Below are positions 37,964-47,864 of a DNA stretch of 64,000 bases, one piece after another. The first letter of the stretch is position 1; each line of letters opens with the position of its first letter. The notes below the pieces were generated by a model. The model was not told the DNA's origin. It ran no database searches and worked only from the letters and a program-made list of their open reading frames with translations. A program made the position numbers and the translations under genes. Source of the DNA: Natrinema sp031626495 (GTDB taxonomy: Archaea; Halobacteriota; Halobacteria; Halobacteriales; Natrialbaceae); contig NZ_JAMQOJ010000003.1 of assembly GCF_031626495.1 (NCBI RefSeq), forward strand, positions 496,001 to 560,000. Direction: 5' to 3'.

Positions 37964-38322
37964 AGGTATGAACTCCTTCGAACTGAATGAGATTGTATTG
38001 GGCTGAGGCTTTGCTGTTGTCAGCACCGTCCAGTTAGCGCGGTTTGAGAAGCGAGCAGGCGGACGGCGAGGCACCGATCCAGTTGCTGCACAAGACTGTT
38101 AGCAATAGATGTTGTGTCAAATGTTCACTACGCGAATCGGAGATCCATGCTTAAACAGCGCGGCCGGGCTGGTTGACGACAGGGTAGCTGGCTAAGTGTG
38201 TCGACGGGACCAGCCGGTCGGAAATGATCCTGAGTGAAACAGAGGAGGTCGACCGAACAAATTCACATTAGCGCCATGATGTCTTGAGGTAGTCGCTAGC
38301 GAGTCCGTTAGGAAAATCGTCT
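37964..38322. other. intergenic, no gene seen
   Basis: About 360 bases between convergent genes. It has mixed base composition and could contain remnants, but none was recognised. Confidence 0.4.
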
Positions 38323-38727
38323 TTATTCGTGAATCGCCTCTGTCTCCGCTTCGAGGAGATCTTCAATCTCTTCTCGTGTATAGTTTAACAGTTCCGTTGG
38401 CCGGATCGCCTTATCATCGACGTAGAACCCGTCATGACCACACCACGGTTTCCCGTAGTGAATCTCGTCGTGTGGTATATCATGTTCTTCCAGCCATTCG
38501 AGAAGAGTCTTCGCTGTATCGGCGTTGATCCGCCCAAGGCGCCCTTCGTGTGTGTTCATATTCCGGGCTGTATAGAGTATGATGTAGTAGCCGTTCTCCC
38601 TGTACTCCTTGAGTTGATGAACGACTTCTTCGTGCGGTTTTCGGTCGGCGTAGTCGAGTTCTGGGTCTTTCTTACAGATGACACCGTCGATATCGAATAC
38701 AATCCGTTTATTTGGTGTAGGGTTCAT
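38323..38727 (-). CDS. HAD-type phosphatase (capsular biosynthesis type)
   Basis: 134 residues, a short cap-less HAD. Motif I FDIDGVIC carries the Asp nucleophile and acid, and IILYTARNMNTHEG holds the motif II Thr. Residues KPWCGHDGFYVDDKAI provide the conserved Lys and the terminal acidic pair. This matches the small HAD phosphatases in capsule clusters (EcbF/BcbF-type). It is third in a minus-strand set after two nucleotidyltransferase genes, 38 bases from the fusion gene. Probably removes a phosphate from a sugar or alcohol phosphate in the pathway. Confidence 0.85.
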   Translation of the reverse strand: MNPTPNKRIVFDIDGVICKKDPELDYADRKPHEEVVHQLKEYRENGYYIILYTARNMNTHEGRLGRINADTAKTLLEWLEEHDIPHDEIHYGKPWCGHDGFYVDDKAIRPTELLNYTREEIEDLLEAETEAIHE

Positions 38728-38765
38728 GCTGACTTCTTACGACGGGGGAGTTACAAACTTATTGG

Positions 38766-40448
38766 TTATTCGAGGAAGGGGGCTGTCTTTTCGATACCCT
38801 GTGCAAGCATACACTGCTGTCGGGACGGATTATCTGTATGCAATGGGACCATACTCAGGAAGAGCAACCCCTCGATAAGTTTCGTTGTCTCGAGACTAAT
38901 TCCGTCATGTGCCTTAAGCAGGGAATCGAAATGTGATTCACGGGCTTTTTGCGCATCCGTAGTATAGATCTCGTAGTCGATCGTTGCGGATACAGGATCA
39001 TACGAGGCAGAGAATCGGCCGTTGATAAGGTGTTCGTAGTGGCCGACAACACTGTGTCGTAGTTTCGCAACGTCATATCGCGGATCGCCATAGATCGTGA
39101 ACTCCCCAAATTCTCCGCGAGGATCAATGAGTTTTAAAATTCCATTTCGAGGTTCGTATAATATGTTCGGGAAACAGAGATCGCCATGAATGACAGAGAA
39201 ATTATTGATATTTAGAAGTCTAGTGGAATAAACAAGGTCCTCTATATGATCGAGAATCGTCGAAACGGAAGGGTATGTGAACCCATTAATTTGGACGGTA
39301 TTTGTCTCGAACATCTCGTCAACTCGGCCACTATCGTAGAGCGCACTCAGGCGGCGTTGTGTCTTCTTAAGATAAATCGCCTTCAATGACTTTTGAATGG
39401 CGGACTGAGAAGCGTCGACCGTGAACTGCCGAAATTCAGTAAGCATATCGAACAGTCGATGAAAAACATTATCCCAGATATGGTCTCCATGAGACCCGTA
39501 TAACTGCAAATCACTAAGAGACGGATATCCAATGTACTCCATCTTGACGTAGGGATCTCGGGCATCAGTTGACCAATCATAAAGTCTCGGAAGATACGGC
39601 TGGAGTTGATTTGGAATTTGATGGTACCAGCTAATTTCGTTGATGAGCGTACTAGTATCATCACTCCGCTTGGTGATAACGTTCTTCGCGTCGACCTTTA
39701 GCTCGTTGAATTCTCGGGCATTCAGAAACTCTTTCGTCGCTCGGTGATAAGTATCTAGATGGCCGACGTCTAGCCACGTTTCAGGTTCGTGGAGGGAATA
39801 CTGCCGATCTGAAAGATAAGATAGCAAACCGCGATAAAATGAATCAGGCCCATCGAAGTCGTTTTCGACGGCAATGTTGAGATTGTCTTCAAAAGACTTC
39901 GCATCTGTAATTCCAAATTGTCCGACAAAGGTTGGACAGGTATCGTCATTGACTGAGCTGTATTTCTCTGTAATCTCGTTGATCTCACCGCCGGCAATAT
40001 CGAAGGTCGTCCATCGATAAGATTTATTCTCTTTGGTATAGGACACGTAATCACGGCCCGAAACATTTGGGACCGGTTCGATGAACGTGTCTGCGAAATT
40101 GATATAGAGGTTTGAATTAGATATTGTATCGCTCGATAAACTTTCGAGGCACCGAAGGATAGTTTCGCCGATGCTGTCTGTTTCGCCAACATCGACAACA
40201 GTCCATTCGTGGGAACTTCGATCAATATATTCCCGAATGAGATCTCCCGATTCGGCGACTGCGACAACTTTTGCCACGCCGATCGATTCATATACGTCTG
40301 CGATCCGCTCAAGGATCGGCCGTCCTTGCAGCGGAATCATCCCTGTCGGGATTGAGCCGACATCGAGACGCAGTTCATCGGGGACCAATACTGCGGATGG
40401 GACGAGTAGGATATCTGTAATGGATTGGCCAGTCATAGTATTCTTCAA
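38766..40448 (-). CDS. nucleotidyltransferase-kinase fusion (APH/LicA-like C-terminus)
   Basis: 560 residues. The N-terminal half (about 1-240) is a sugar-nucleotidyltransferase-like fold (GMIPLQGRPILERIADVYES) although the usual GxGxR loop is diverged. The C-terminal half (about 250-560) is an aminoglycoside/choline-kinase-like domain with VIHGDLCFPNILYE (Brenner motif, about residue 417) and LIDPRGEFGE (metal-binding Asp). It may phosphorylate a small hydroxyl compound and activate it as a nucleotide derivative. Start at ATG 40448 overlaps the previous stop by four bases. Confidence 0.82.
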   Translation of the reverse strand: MKNTMTGQSITDILLVPSAVLVPDELRLDVGSIPTGMIPLQGRPILERIADVYESIGVAKVVAVAESGDLIREYIDRSSHEWTVVDVGETDSIGETILRCLESLSSDTISNSNLYINFADTFIEPVPNVSGRDYVSYTKENKSYRWTTFDIAGGEINEITEKYSSVNDDTCPTFVGQFGITDAKSFEDNLNIAVENDFDGPDSFYRGLLSYLSDRQYSLHEPETWLDVGHLDTYHRATKEFLNAREFNELKVDAKNVITKRSDDTSTLINEISWYHQIPNQLQPYLPRLYDWSTDARDPYVKMEYIGYPSLSDLQLYGSHGDHIWDNVFHRLFDMLTEFRQFTVDASQSAIQKSLKAIYLKKTQRRLSALYDSGRVDEMFETNTVQINGFTYPSVSTILDHIEDLVYSTRLLNINNFSVIHGDLCFPNILYEPRNGILKLIDPRGEFGEFTIYGDPRYDVAKLRHSVVGHYEHLINGRFSASYDPVSATIDYEIYTTDAQKARESHFDSLLKAHDGISLETTKLIEGLLFLSMVPLHTDNPSRQQCMLAQGIEKTAPFLE

Positions 40449-41170
40449 TAGTCTTTAGGATCGAAGTCGGAATCGAACTTGTGAAGGTCGTCTGGTGTCC
40501 CGAGGACATGAACGCTTTTGCTGTCAATTTGATGGGGTTGTACTTTGCGGCCGGCTTTAATCAGATGATTGTACAGCGGCGCTACGTACGTTTCACCGTA
40601 CTCCGATTCAACGCTCGAGGCTGTTGTCTCGTATGCGTCGACGAAAAATGACCATTCTCCAAAATAATAAAACCCGACTGTCGCTTGATCTGAGATCTTC
40701 TCCTTCTCAGAGACCTCAATCACATTCCCGTCTTCATCTTTGCGCACAAAACTCCAACGTTCTCCTAGTGTCTCGAAAATAGGAATAAACCCATCACCAG
40801 TAATATCGTCGGGTGTGATCTGTCCTTCCTCAACATATGTATCGATATTATAGATTATGACAGATTCGGAATCGTTGATCAAGTGATTGGCAGCAAACGC
40901 TGTAGCCGCTTGACCGCTGGTATACTTATCTAGTGATACCTCTTGGAATGATGAGATACCAAGCCGATCACACGCCTCTTCAAGAAAGGATGTAGTAGAG
41001 TGTCTAGATTGTGTTACGAAAATAAATTCTGAGTCGAAAAACGGCTTTAAACTCTGCATTGCCCAGTCGAACATAGGTTGTTCTTTAACGAGAATTTCAT
41101 GCTTTGGAACTGATATTCCAATGTCTTGAAATCGGCTTCCTTTACCAGCCATCGTAATTAGAATCTTCAT
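40445..41170 (-). CDS. NTP-transferase family protein (sugar or alcohol phosphate nucleotidyltransferase)
   Basis: 241 residues. Opens MKILITMAGKGSRFQDIGIS, the GxGxRF nucleotide-binding loop of nucleotidyltransferases, followed by PKHEILVKEQPMFDWAMQSL. NIDTYVEEG may supply the metal-binding Asp. A TATA-like TATAAGTAGG (41200-41191) sits about 27 nt upstream of ATG 41170, indicating a leaderless start. First gene of a three-gene set with 38766 and 38323. Probably charges a phosphorylated precursor with CTP, UTP or dTTP. Confidence 0.87.
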   Translation of the reverse strand: MKILITMAGKGSRFQDIGISVPKHEILVKEQPMFDWAMQSLKPFFDSEFIFVTQSRHSTTSFLEEACDRLGISSFQEVSLDKYTSGQAATAFAANHLINDSESVIIYNIDTYVEEGQITPDDITGDGFIPIFETLGERWSFVRKDEDGNVIEVSEKEKISDQATVGFYYFGEWSFFVDAYETTASSVESEYGETYVAPLYNHLIKAGRKVQPHQIDSKSVHVLGTPDDLHKFDSDFDPKDY

Positions 41171-41711
41171 GGAGATGAAACTCTTTCGATCCTACTTATA
41201 CCTGTCCATTCATATGTCTAGTGATCAATATCGACTGGTAAACTCTTTCTTCTTTAAGAGTGATAGCGAGATTGAATCTATGTCAAAATTGAGAGAGGTG
41301 CAAAAGAGGGAGAGCGGTTCTCAATGGATCATGGCGATAACGTCCGCATCTGTAGATATTCTGAGTATATTGAGTCGAAATTTGAAATACAAGAGCGGAT
41401 ACCGATCTAATAGCATCTAGAATTCAATTTCACAGAGTATCAATTCTGAATTCCGTCCCAGAAATTAAAGGGGAAGGCGTCTAACAGCCACAAAAAGGGA
41501 CAGAATTAGGATCAGACAACTCGGGGCTATTATCATATTTCAGGGTGGCCAACCAGTGAGCATACACCAACTATCAAGCAATTTGTACCCCATCACAATA
41601 ATCAGAGATTAAAATTAGCAACCCAATGGAAAGATCCCTGTGGTACGAATTCTCCAATGCTATCTCCCAAAAGAACAGGGTCTGATTTTCTATATATTAT
41701 ATTAAAATTTT
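41171..41711. promoter_or_regulatory. A+T-rich intergenic with promoter of the 41170 gene
   Basis: About 540 bases with no convincing gene. TATAAGTAGG at 41200-41191 (minus) fits the start at 41170. The rest separates two minus-strand operons and may hold the terminator of the 50499-41712 operon. Confidence 0.45.
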
Positions 41712-42752
41712 TTATTGTCTATTAACTATGGATAGGGATCTTTCAACCATGAACTTAGTAGTATCTATCTTGTTAGATAGGAGTCTTTCTCTTCTTTCAT
41801 CGAATTTATCCAAAGACTGATTTTCAAGTATTGTCTCTGCTTTTACGACACCATTTTCCTGCCTATTCGGCCCGGAGCAATTATAAACTAAACCATATTT
41901 ATTATCTAATTCATCTAGATAACCGATCCGGATTGTGGATACAAAGATCGCTGGAGTCCCTAGAATCGCCGCTTCTGAACTCATGGTCCCACTTTCTCCT
42001 ATGTAGAGATCAGAGTAATATAGGAGATCATGGATCTTATGAGGAGGTATATTCACCTCATATTCACTTAAATTACTATCTAACTCACCTTCTGATGACA
42101 ATAATACTCTTGCACCAGTACTTTCTAGTCGGTCGATAGCGTCATATATATCAGTTAATCCGGACTGGCCAACATCGTGCGCGGCCTCCCATGAAACGAG
42201 TCGCATTAAGACGAATAAGTCATCAGGTTCGACAGGAAGTTTATCAAGTACTGAGGGATCAGGTTCAAATCTATTCGGGTGGAGATATGCAAGCTCATGG
42301 TAGCCCGGATAACGCACATGACGGTCTCCGAAATCTTTCCAAAAGTATTCGTTCGTATAGATCCGAGTCGCAAAAGGCACCGAGAGCCGATTGGAAAGTG
42401 TAGCATGTTCGTTATTCGGGAAAATAATAGATTCCGATCCAGTTAATTTAGCTGCATGAGCGGTCGCAAATCCACTTTTAGAGGTGATAAGATCTGGCTC
42501 GAATTTCCGAGCATATTTGCAGGTATTTATAACTCGAGTCAATTGTTCATCAATGTCGATTGGGAGGAGAGTCGTATTTCGACGGGAGGATATAATTTCA
42601 TATTCGAACCCATACTTCTCTAGAAGGTCCGTAGTAATATCTTTTTCAGTAACAATTATCCTAACTTCATTTCCTTTCTGATTCATCTCCCAAATGTAAT
42701 TTTTGTAGAAGTGAACATCCGCAGGGTGGGGAATGTGTACTAATACCTTCAT
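41712..42752 (-). CDS. DUF354-type predicted glycosyltransferase (MurG/GT-B-like)
   Basis: 346 residues. Starts MKVLVHIPHPADVHFYKNYI, the typical DUF354 opening, and includes TSKSGFATAHAAKLTG and YIGESGTMSSEAAILGTPAI, the GT-B C-terminal nucleotide-sugar site region. Last gene of the eight-gene minus-strand operon; its ATG lies four bases after the previous stop. The codons are more A+T-rich than the rest of the operon, so it may be a later addition. Probably transfers a sugar to a lipid-linked or polymer acceptor. Confidence 0.85.
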   Translation of the reverse strand: MKVLVHIPHPADVHFYKNYIWEMNQKGNEVRIIVTEKDITTDLLEKYGFEYEIISSRRNTTLLPIDIDEQLTRVINTCKYARKFEPDLITSKSGFATAHAAKLTGSESIIFPNNEHATLSNRLSVPFATRIYTNEYFWKDFGDRHVRYPGYHELAYLHPNRFEPDPSVLDKLPVEPDDLFVLMRLVSWEAAHDVGQSGLTDIYDAIDRLESTGARVLLSSEGELDSNLSEYEVNIPPHKIHDLLYYSDLYIGESGTMSSEAAILGTPAIFVSTIRIGYLDELDNKYGLVYNCSGPNRQENGVVKAETILENQSLDKFDERRERLLSNKIDTTKFMVERSLSIVNRQ

Positions 42753-42756
42753 ATGA

Positions 42757-44310
42757 TTAGTTTAAGTATCCTAAATCTTCAAGTCGTTCACGAACTTCGT
42801 CGTCCTCCTGTGCCTCCGTGTCACCGTGAGGTGACGGGATGGGAGAGCGTTCTTCAAGCGTACCGTCGAAGATCGGCTGTGGTTCGCCGTCCATATCGGT
42901 CGGGACAGCGCAGTCCATTAGTCCAAGGATCGTCGGTGCAATATCTGAGATTTTCATTTGACCTAAATCGCCTGTTTCCGTAATATCTGGGCCAGTTGCT
43001 GCAAAAATGCCCGGTGGAATATTCTCCGCCTCCCACCGACCAGTGTCATGATGAATCCCATCGACGCCCGTCGCTTCGCTCATATGGATCCCGTCCGTCT
43101 GATGAGCGACCAGATCCGGTGCCTTGTTAAGGTGGTCACCGTCGTAAAGTTCCTCGTAGGTATGCATCTGTTCAACTACGGGGATTCCTTCGGGGGTTTT
43201 GAGTCCTTCAAGTCCGCCTTTGATCTCTGCTCGAAACTCGTCGTACTGCGGATCGTCGCGGTCGACGGTCAGGTACACCAGACCTTGCGTATTCGCGACT
43301 GCGACAGTTTCGTCCCAGTCAATCTTCTCGAACGTCCGTTGTCCGCGGACGCCTTCCTCCCACGGGACCAACGTCTGAATTCGGTCGGGAACGGCTTTCG
43401 CCAGGAAGTCCGTGAGACCGAATGTTTTGGCGATACGAAGCACCCGTTCTTTCGTGAGTCCAGTATTCCGCAGTACATCGTCGACAGAAGTTTGGAGTGC
43501 CAAATACCCGTTTTCGATGAGCCAGTTGTTGATGTAGACAAGGTTATCAATGTCAACACAGCCGTGGTCGCTCATCATGACGACGTTCGTATCCTCGAGT
43601 TCGAGGAACCGACCGATGTGTTCGTCGAAGATCTGCCAGGCTTCGTAGACGGGATCCTCCTGCCAGAAGAAATGCTGGAGTGTGTTCGAGTAGAAACTAG
43701 TGACGTGAAGGAAGTCGACCTCTTTCTCCTCAAGAAGATCGTACGCCACCTGAAATCGAAGGTTGATCAATCGGTGAATCGCGTCGACTTCCTCGCCGCG
43801 CTCGTCATTCGACGAGATTAGCGGCTTTGGGTGAATATCGTAGTCGTACTCTTCCTCAAGCGTCTCTTGCAGCGATTCCGGATGTGTGTACGTGTCTTCC
43901 AGCATCCGGTACTCGCTTTGACGAGCGTCGGGCCCTCCACAGATCATGAACCCATCAATCTCTCGTGGAGGATACGTCGTCGGCATGTTGACGACGCCGG
44001 TCGTATACCCCTCATCGTTAAGGTAATCCCAGAGTTCTGCCGAATCGAAATCGTATGAGTGATGGAACACATACTCGTGCTCCTTGACATCGAGGTGATC
44101 GAACCGGTAGACGCCCAGCTTACCCGGGTTTTTGCCGGTCGAGTAACATTTCCAATTAGGAACCGTTACTGGAGGAATGTAACTGTGACTCTCGCCGTGA
44201 ACGCCGCTTTCCAACAGAGTTTTGACATTCGGCAGATCACCTTGCTCGAGCCACGGCCCGATAAGATCCCAATTTGCTCCATCTAAGCCGATTACAACTG
44301 TTCGTGTCAT
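42757..44310 (-). CDS. alkaline phosphatase superfamily protein (phosphodiesterase type)
   Basis: 517 residues, cytosolic by lack of a signal peptide. Metal-binding and nucleophile motifs: VVIGLDGANWDL, a Thr/Ser-rich nucleophile region (IPPVTVPNWKCYSTGKNPGK), VVMMSDHGCVD, and a later His in GIHHDTG. This fits the type I phosphodiesterase/nucleotide pyrophosphatase group often seen in archaeal polysaccharide clusters. Overlaps the deacetylase stop by four bases upstream. Substrate unknown, perhaps a nucleotide-sugar or lipid-phosphate intermediate. Confidence 0.9.
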   Translation of the reverse strand: MTRTVVIGLDGANWDLIGPWLEQGDLPNVKTLLESGVHGESHSYIPPVTVPNWKCYSTGKNPGKLGVYRFDHLDVKEHEYVFHHSYDFDSAELWDYLNDEGYTTGVVNMPTTYPPREIDGFMICGGPDARQSEYRMLEDTYTHPESLQETLEEEYDYDIHPKPLISSNDERGEEVDAIHRLINLRFQVAYDLLEEKEVDFLHVTSFYSNTLQHFFWQEDPVYEAWQIFDEHIGRFLELEDTNVVMMSDHGCVDIDNLVYINNWLIENGYLALQTSVDDVLRNTGLTKERVLRIAKTFGLTDFLAKAVPDRIQTLVPWEEGVRGQRTFEKIDWDETVAVANTQGLVYLTVDRDDPQYDEFRAEIKGGLEGLKTPEGIPVVEQMHTYEELYDGDHLNKAPDLVAHQTDGIHMSEATGVDGIHHDTGRWEAENIPPGIFAATGPDITETGDLGQMKISDIAPTILGLMDCAVPTDMDGEPQPIFDGTLEERSPIPSPHGDTEAQEDDEVRERLEDLGYLN

Positions 44311-45425
44311 TTGTTAATATGAGTGATATCGTATTCGTACTGTTTGGCGACGGTATAACAATCCGTCAACCGATCATCTGGCATACTATTCAGCAGTTTC
44401 CGTACCCGGCGTTCCGCAGTTTTTCCTTTGAATGCCCAGTACATTGGACGACGTTTCATGTTTCCGACCTTCGGGAACGACGCACGGGCGATGTCAATGG
44501 GGTGGAAATAAAACACGGAGTCGCCGCGTTCGAGACTCTGTTCCACCCCTGCCTGAACGACACGGCGACCGAATAGCCGAATCAGAGGTCCGCCCGCGGT
44601 CGGAATCTCGCCGAGCAAGAACTTGTAGTACGGCCACGGCAGTTCGACAATATCACGATCGTAGTCGGGAGCCGGGTCGAGGGATCCTTGAGACGGGATG
44701 TATGGTGTCGTTCCGACCTGATCGAGTTTCTGATCAGTTTTGTTGTAGAGTGAACTCCGTGCAACCGACGAATCGTACTCGAACCCGAGCTCTTCGAGGA
44801 CGTCGAGTACCCACCCGCTCACGTATGCATTCGGTGCGCGAAAGCCGACGACCTCTTGACCAGTGGCATCTTCGAGTTTACGCTTTGCAGTCTTGATCTG
44901 TTTCCGGTACTCGTCCCGCGTAAATCGCGGCTCTTTGGTGTCAGGGTCGATCGCACACTCGTGATGTAACCCGTGACATCCGATCTCATGTCCGCGGGCG
45001 GCAATCTCCTCGACGAGTCCAGGATAGTTATCGACGACGTCGGCGACGACGAAGAACGTCGCTGTGATGTCCAAATCATCGAACAGATCTAACGTGCGGT
45101 GGGTGGGTTCGGTCAGGTAGTCGTACTCGTCGTCCCACTCGTCAAAGAACTCGTGAACGTCCTCATATTCGGAAAACGAGGAGCCAGTGACGGCGGGCAC
45201 GTGATACCAGTCTTCGACATCGACCGAGACCGCGAGCGCACTTTCGTCGGAGGGAACCGTTTCCGCTTCGTACTCGAGTTCGACACCAGCACTCGGTGTC
45301 TGGGACTCGAGGTCAGCGCTATAGGTAGATGAATCCTGATACTTGAGTTTACTACCGCCACTCCGTTCCGACGATTCGGAGTCGTCACTCGTCGATTCCT
45401 GTGCATCGAACTCCGCCTCAGTCAC
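44307..45425 (-). CDS. polysaccharide deacetylase (NodB homology domain)
   Basis: 372 residues from GTG 45425, overlapping the GT2 stop by eight bases. After an acidic 70-residue extension, the NodB domain has ALAVSVDVEDWYHV (catalytic Asp pair), HEIGCHGLHHE (metal His pair) and VVGFRAPNAY. The SVDVEDWYHV form is that of the DUF3473/XrtA-type group. The enzyme would remove acetyl groups from N-acetylated sugars, in line with the diacetamido-sugar genes upstream. The C-terminal part (about 280-372) matches the family's conserved end with FYFHPIDI. Confidence 0.9.
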   Translation of the reverse strand: MTEAEFDAQESTSDDSESSERSGGSKLKYQDSSTYSADLESQTPSAGVELEYEAETVPSDESALAVSVDVEDWYHVPAVTGSSFSEYEDVHEFFDEWDDEYDYLTEPTHRTLDLFDDLDITATFFVVADVVDNYPGLVEEIAARGHEIGCHGLHHECAIDPDTKEPRFTRDEYRKQIKTAKRKLEDATGQEVVGFRAPNAYVSGWVLDVLEELGFEYDSSVARSSLYNKTDQKLDQVGTTPYIPSQGSLDPAPDYDRDIVELPWPYYKFLLGEIPTAGGPLIRLFGRRVVQAGVEQSLERGDSVFYFHPIDIARASFPKVGNMKRRPMYWAFKGKTAERRVRKLLNSMPDDRLTDCYTVAKQYEYDITHINK

Positions 45426-46479
45426 GGATCTGCACCTCCTGCGCCTCGTTGACCTGCATGTCGAACAGCATCGCGAACATGAGGAACATACTTCCCATGG
45501 TGAACAGCATGAGACTCGAGGCCCCACGGACGAACAGCGGATCGCCGAGAGCGACCTTCGCGTACACTGACCACAGTCCGGCAAGCACGCCGAACACTGC
45601 CGTCATCGCGCCGAAGGTATAGAACAGTGCAAGCGGGTGGAAGTCCAATACGAGGTACTTCACTTTGAGCCGCCACAGGAAGTTCTGGAGCAGCATCCGC
45701 GACACTCGACGAATGTACGACCCGTAGCTGATCGACGACTCTTCGTCACCGTAGATGGCGGGCATTGCGACGTCGGCCACGCGCATCCCCTTGGCGTTCA
45801 GCTTCACCAGGAGATCGTTGCAGTAGCCGTAGTACTCGTACATGTCCTCGATGCCGACATTGTCGAGCGCGTAGTACGAGATCGCGGCATAGCCGTTCTG
45901 CGGGTCCATCGTCTTCCAGTAGCCCGACGAAATCTTCGTCAGGAACGTCAGAATCGAGTTCCCGAAGAAACGCCACTTCGACATTCCTTCTCTGTAGTCC
46001 TTGTACAGCAATCGATTGCCTTTCGTGTAGTCGGCCTCGTCCTCGACGATCGGATCCAGGAACTTGTAGAGGATATCCGGATCCATCTGGCCGTCGCCGC
46101 CCATCACCGCCGTGATATCGATCTCGTCCTCGAGTGCCCGCTGGTAGCCGGTCTTGATCGCGCCACCGACCCCGCGGTTCTCCTCGTGCTGAATCGGGAC
46201 AACACGCTGATTGAAGTCAGCGCTCGCCACAGCACCACCGTCAGTAACGACCGTTGCAGCGTCCTCTTTCACATCTGTCTCATCGTACGCGACCAATACG
46301 GACTCCTGATTCACCGTCTCGGCATGGCGTTGAATCTCGTCCCACGTGCCGTCAGTCGACTGATCGTCAATGACGTATATCCGGTCGACGTACTCCGGCA
46401 TCGTGTCGATCACCTCACCGACGAACCCTTCTTCATTGTACGCCGGCACCACCACTCCGATTGTATGTTCCCGATACAT
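45418..46479 (-). CDS. GT2 glycosyltransferase with two C-terminal membrane helices (dolichol-phosphate type)
   Basis: 353 residues from ATG 46479. The GT-A domain has IGVVVPAYNEEGFV, VIDDQSTDGTW, and the metal-binding VMGGDGQMDPDILYK. Residues about 285-340 form two helices (FYTFGAMTAVFGVLAGLW and MLFTMGSMFLMFAMLF). This architecture is that of dolichol-phosphate mannose synthase-like enzymes. The ATG shares one base with the previous stop. It may transfer the operon's activated sugar to dolichol phosphate. Confidence 0.9.
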   Translation of the reverse strand: MYREHTIGVVVPAYNEEGFVGEVIDTMPEYVDRIYVIDDQSTDGTWDEIQRHAETVNQESVLVAYDETDVKEDAATVVTDGGAVASADFNQRVVPIQHEENRGVGGAIKTGYQRALEDEIDITAVMGGDGQMDPDILYKFLDPIVEDEADYTKGNRLLYKDYREGMSKWRFFGNSILTFLTKISSGYWKTMDPQNGYAAISYYALDNVGIEDMYEYYGYCNDLLVKLNAKGMRVADVAMPAIYGDEESSISYGSYIRRVSRMLLQNFLWRLKVKYLVLDFHPLALFYTFGAMTAVFGVLAGLWSVYAKVALGDPLFVRGASSLMLFTMGSMFLMFAMLFDMQVNEAQEVQIRD

Positions 46480-47864
46480 CAATTGTACCCGCCACCGATC
46501 GTGTATCGGCGAACCTCGAGTTCTTCGTTCACGAGCGTCTGTCGGCCGTCGATTACTACCGATAGGTTATCACTGTTGCGATGAATATCAGTCCAGTTTA
46601 TCTCATCGAACTCGTCGTGTGGGGTGACCATAACGATCGCGTCCGGGTCGAAATCAGAGAGTGCCTCGAGGTCGATCTGCTCGAGTGCGAACTCGTCGAC
46701 CGACTCCAGCATCGGATCGATGCCATACACGTCAGCACCGAGTTCGGTCAACTGCTTGGAAATCGGGATCGATGGTGAGGCGCGAATCTCCTCGACGCCG
46801 GGGCGATAGGTCAGTCCGAGCACCACGACCGTCGCCTCCGTAATCCCCTTCCCATCTTCTGCTAGCCCGTCGCGAACCTTTTCGACGGTAAACGCCGGCA
46901 TTGCATCGTTTACCTCCCGGGCCATCTCCAGCAGCCGCGAGTCGGTCTCGAATGGCTTGATCATGAAGTAGGGGTAGTACGGGATGCAGTGGCCCCCGAC
47001 ACCCGGCCCCGGCTCGTGAATGTCACAGAACGGCTGGGTGTTCGCCGTCTCGATCGCTTCGTTCACATTGATCCCGAGTTCGTCGGTAAACGTCGCAAGC
47101 TCGTTGGCCAGCGCGATGTTGACGTCGCGATACAGCCCTTCGAACACTTTGACGGCCTCCGCGGTCGTCGCGTCCGTGACTGGCAGCACACCTTCGCTGT
47201 TCAGCGACTCGTACACGACTGTCGCGGCGCGCGTACTCTCGGCGTCAGCGCCGCCGACGACTTTCGGATAGGCGCCCCGGATATCCTCGAGTGCGCGCCC
47301 GGATGAGGTGCGCTCGGGGCAGAACGCCAGTCCGAACTCGCCGAGTTCTAGTCCCGAGGCCTCCTCGAGGGCAGGCAACACTCGCTCTTCAGTCGTCTGT
47401 GGTGGCACTGTACATTCCACGATCACCAGATCGCCTTTCTCAAGGCCAGTGCCGATATCCTCGATGACGGCATCCAGGATTGCGAGATCCGGTTCTTTGG
47501 CGTCCGTGATCGGGGTCGGTACAATGACAACGTGAATCGAGCCACGTTCTGCAGCCTCACGAGGCTCGGTTGTCGCAGAAAATGCACCATCGGAAACGAG
47601 GTCGGAAACGAGCTCTAGCAGCCCTGGTTCGCGCTTGACGTGACAGCCGCCGTCGTTGATCGTCTCGACAACATCGGGATCGATGTCAGCGCCGAGCACG
47701 TTGCCGCTCGTCTCGGCGAACACCGACGCGAGCGGGAGTCCCATCTTGCCAAGTCCGTACACCGAGACCGGCACATTACCGTTCGTGAAGGCCGCCCGTT
47801 GTGTCTCTTCGTCGGCCGAGACGCCGTACAGCGATGACACTTGTTCCCCGACCGACTCAGTCAT
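46479..47864 (-). CDS. UDP-N-acetylhexosamine 6-dehydrogenase (WbpA/WecC-like)
   Basis: 461 residues. NAD-binding VYGLGKMGLPLASVF (35-49), catalytic Lys 239 in AEAVKVFEGLYRDVNIALAN, and catalytic Cys 293 in GPGVGGHCIPYYPYF. It belongs to the UDP-glucose/GDP-mannose dehydrogenase family, in the UDP-HexNAc branch judging by VGGHCIPYYPYF. It would oxidise UDP-GlcNAc (or UDP-ManNAc) to the uronic acid using 2 NAD. It overlaps the oxidoreductase gene by eight bases, supporting a joint pathway with WbpB-, E- and D-like partners. Confidence 0.93.
   Translation of the reverse strand: MTESVGEQVSSLYGVSADEETQRAAFTNGNVPVSVYGLGKMGLPLASVFAETSGNVLGADIDPDVVETINDGGCHVKREPGLLELVSDLVSDGAFSATTEPREAAERGSIHVVIVPTPITDAKEPDLAILDAVIEDIGTGLEKGDLVIVECTVPPQTTEERVLPALEEASGLELGEFGLAFCPERTSSGRALEDIRGAYPKVVGGADAESTRAATVVYESLNSEGVLPVTDATTAEAVKVFEGLYRDVNIALANELATFTDELGINVNEAIETANTQPFCDIHEPGPGVGGHCIPYYPYFMIKPFETDSRLLEMAREVNDAMPAFTVEKVRDGLAEDGKGITEATVVVLGLTYRPGVEEIRASPSIPISKQLTELGADVYGIDPMLESVDEFALEQIDLEALSDFDPDAIVMVTPHDEFDEINWTDIHRNSDNLSVVIDGRQTLVNEELEVRRYTIGGGYN

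Noticed and set aside
45637..46584. 315-codon plus frame
   Set aside because: Antisense to the GT2 gene with clear catalytic motifs.
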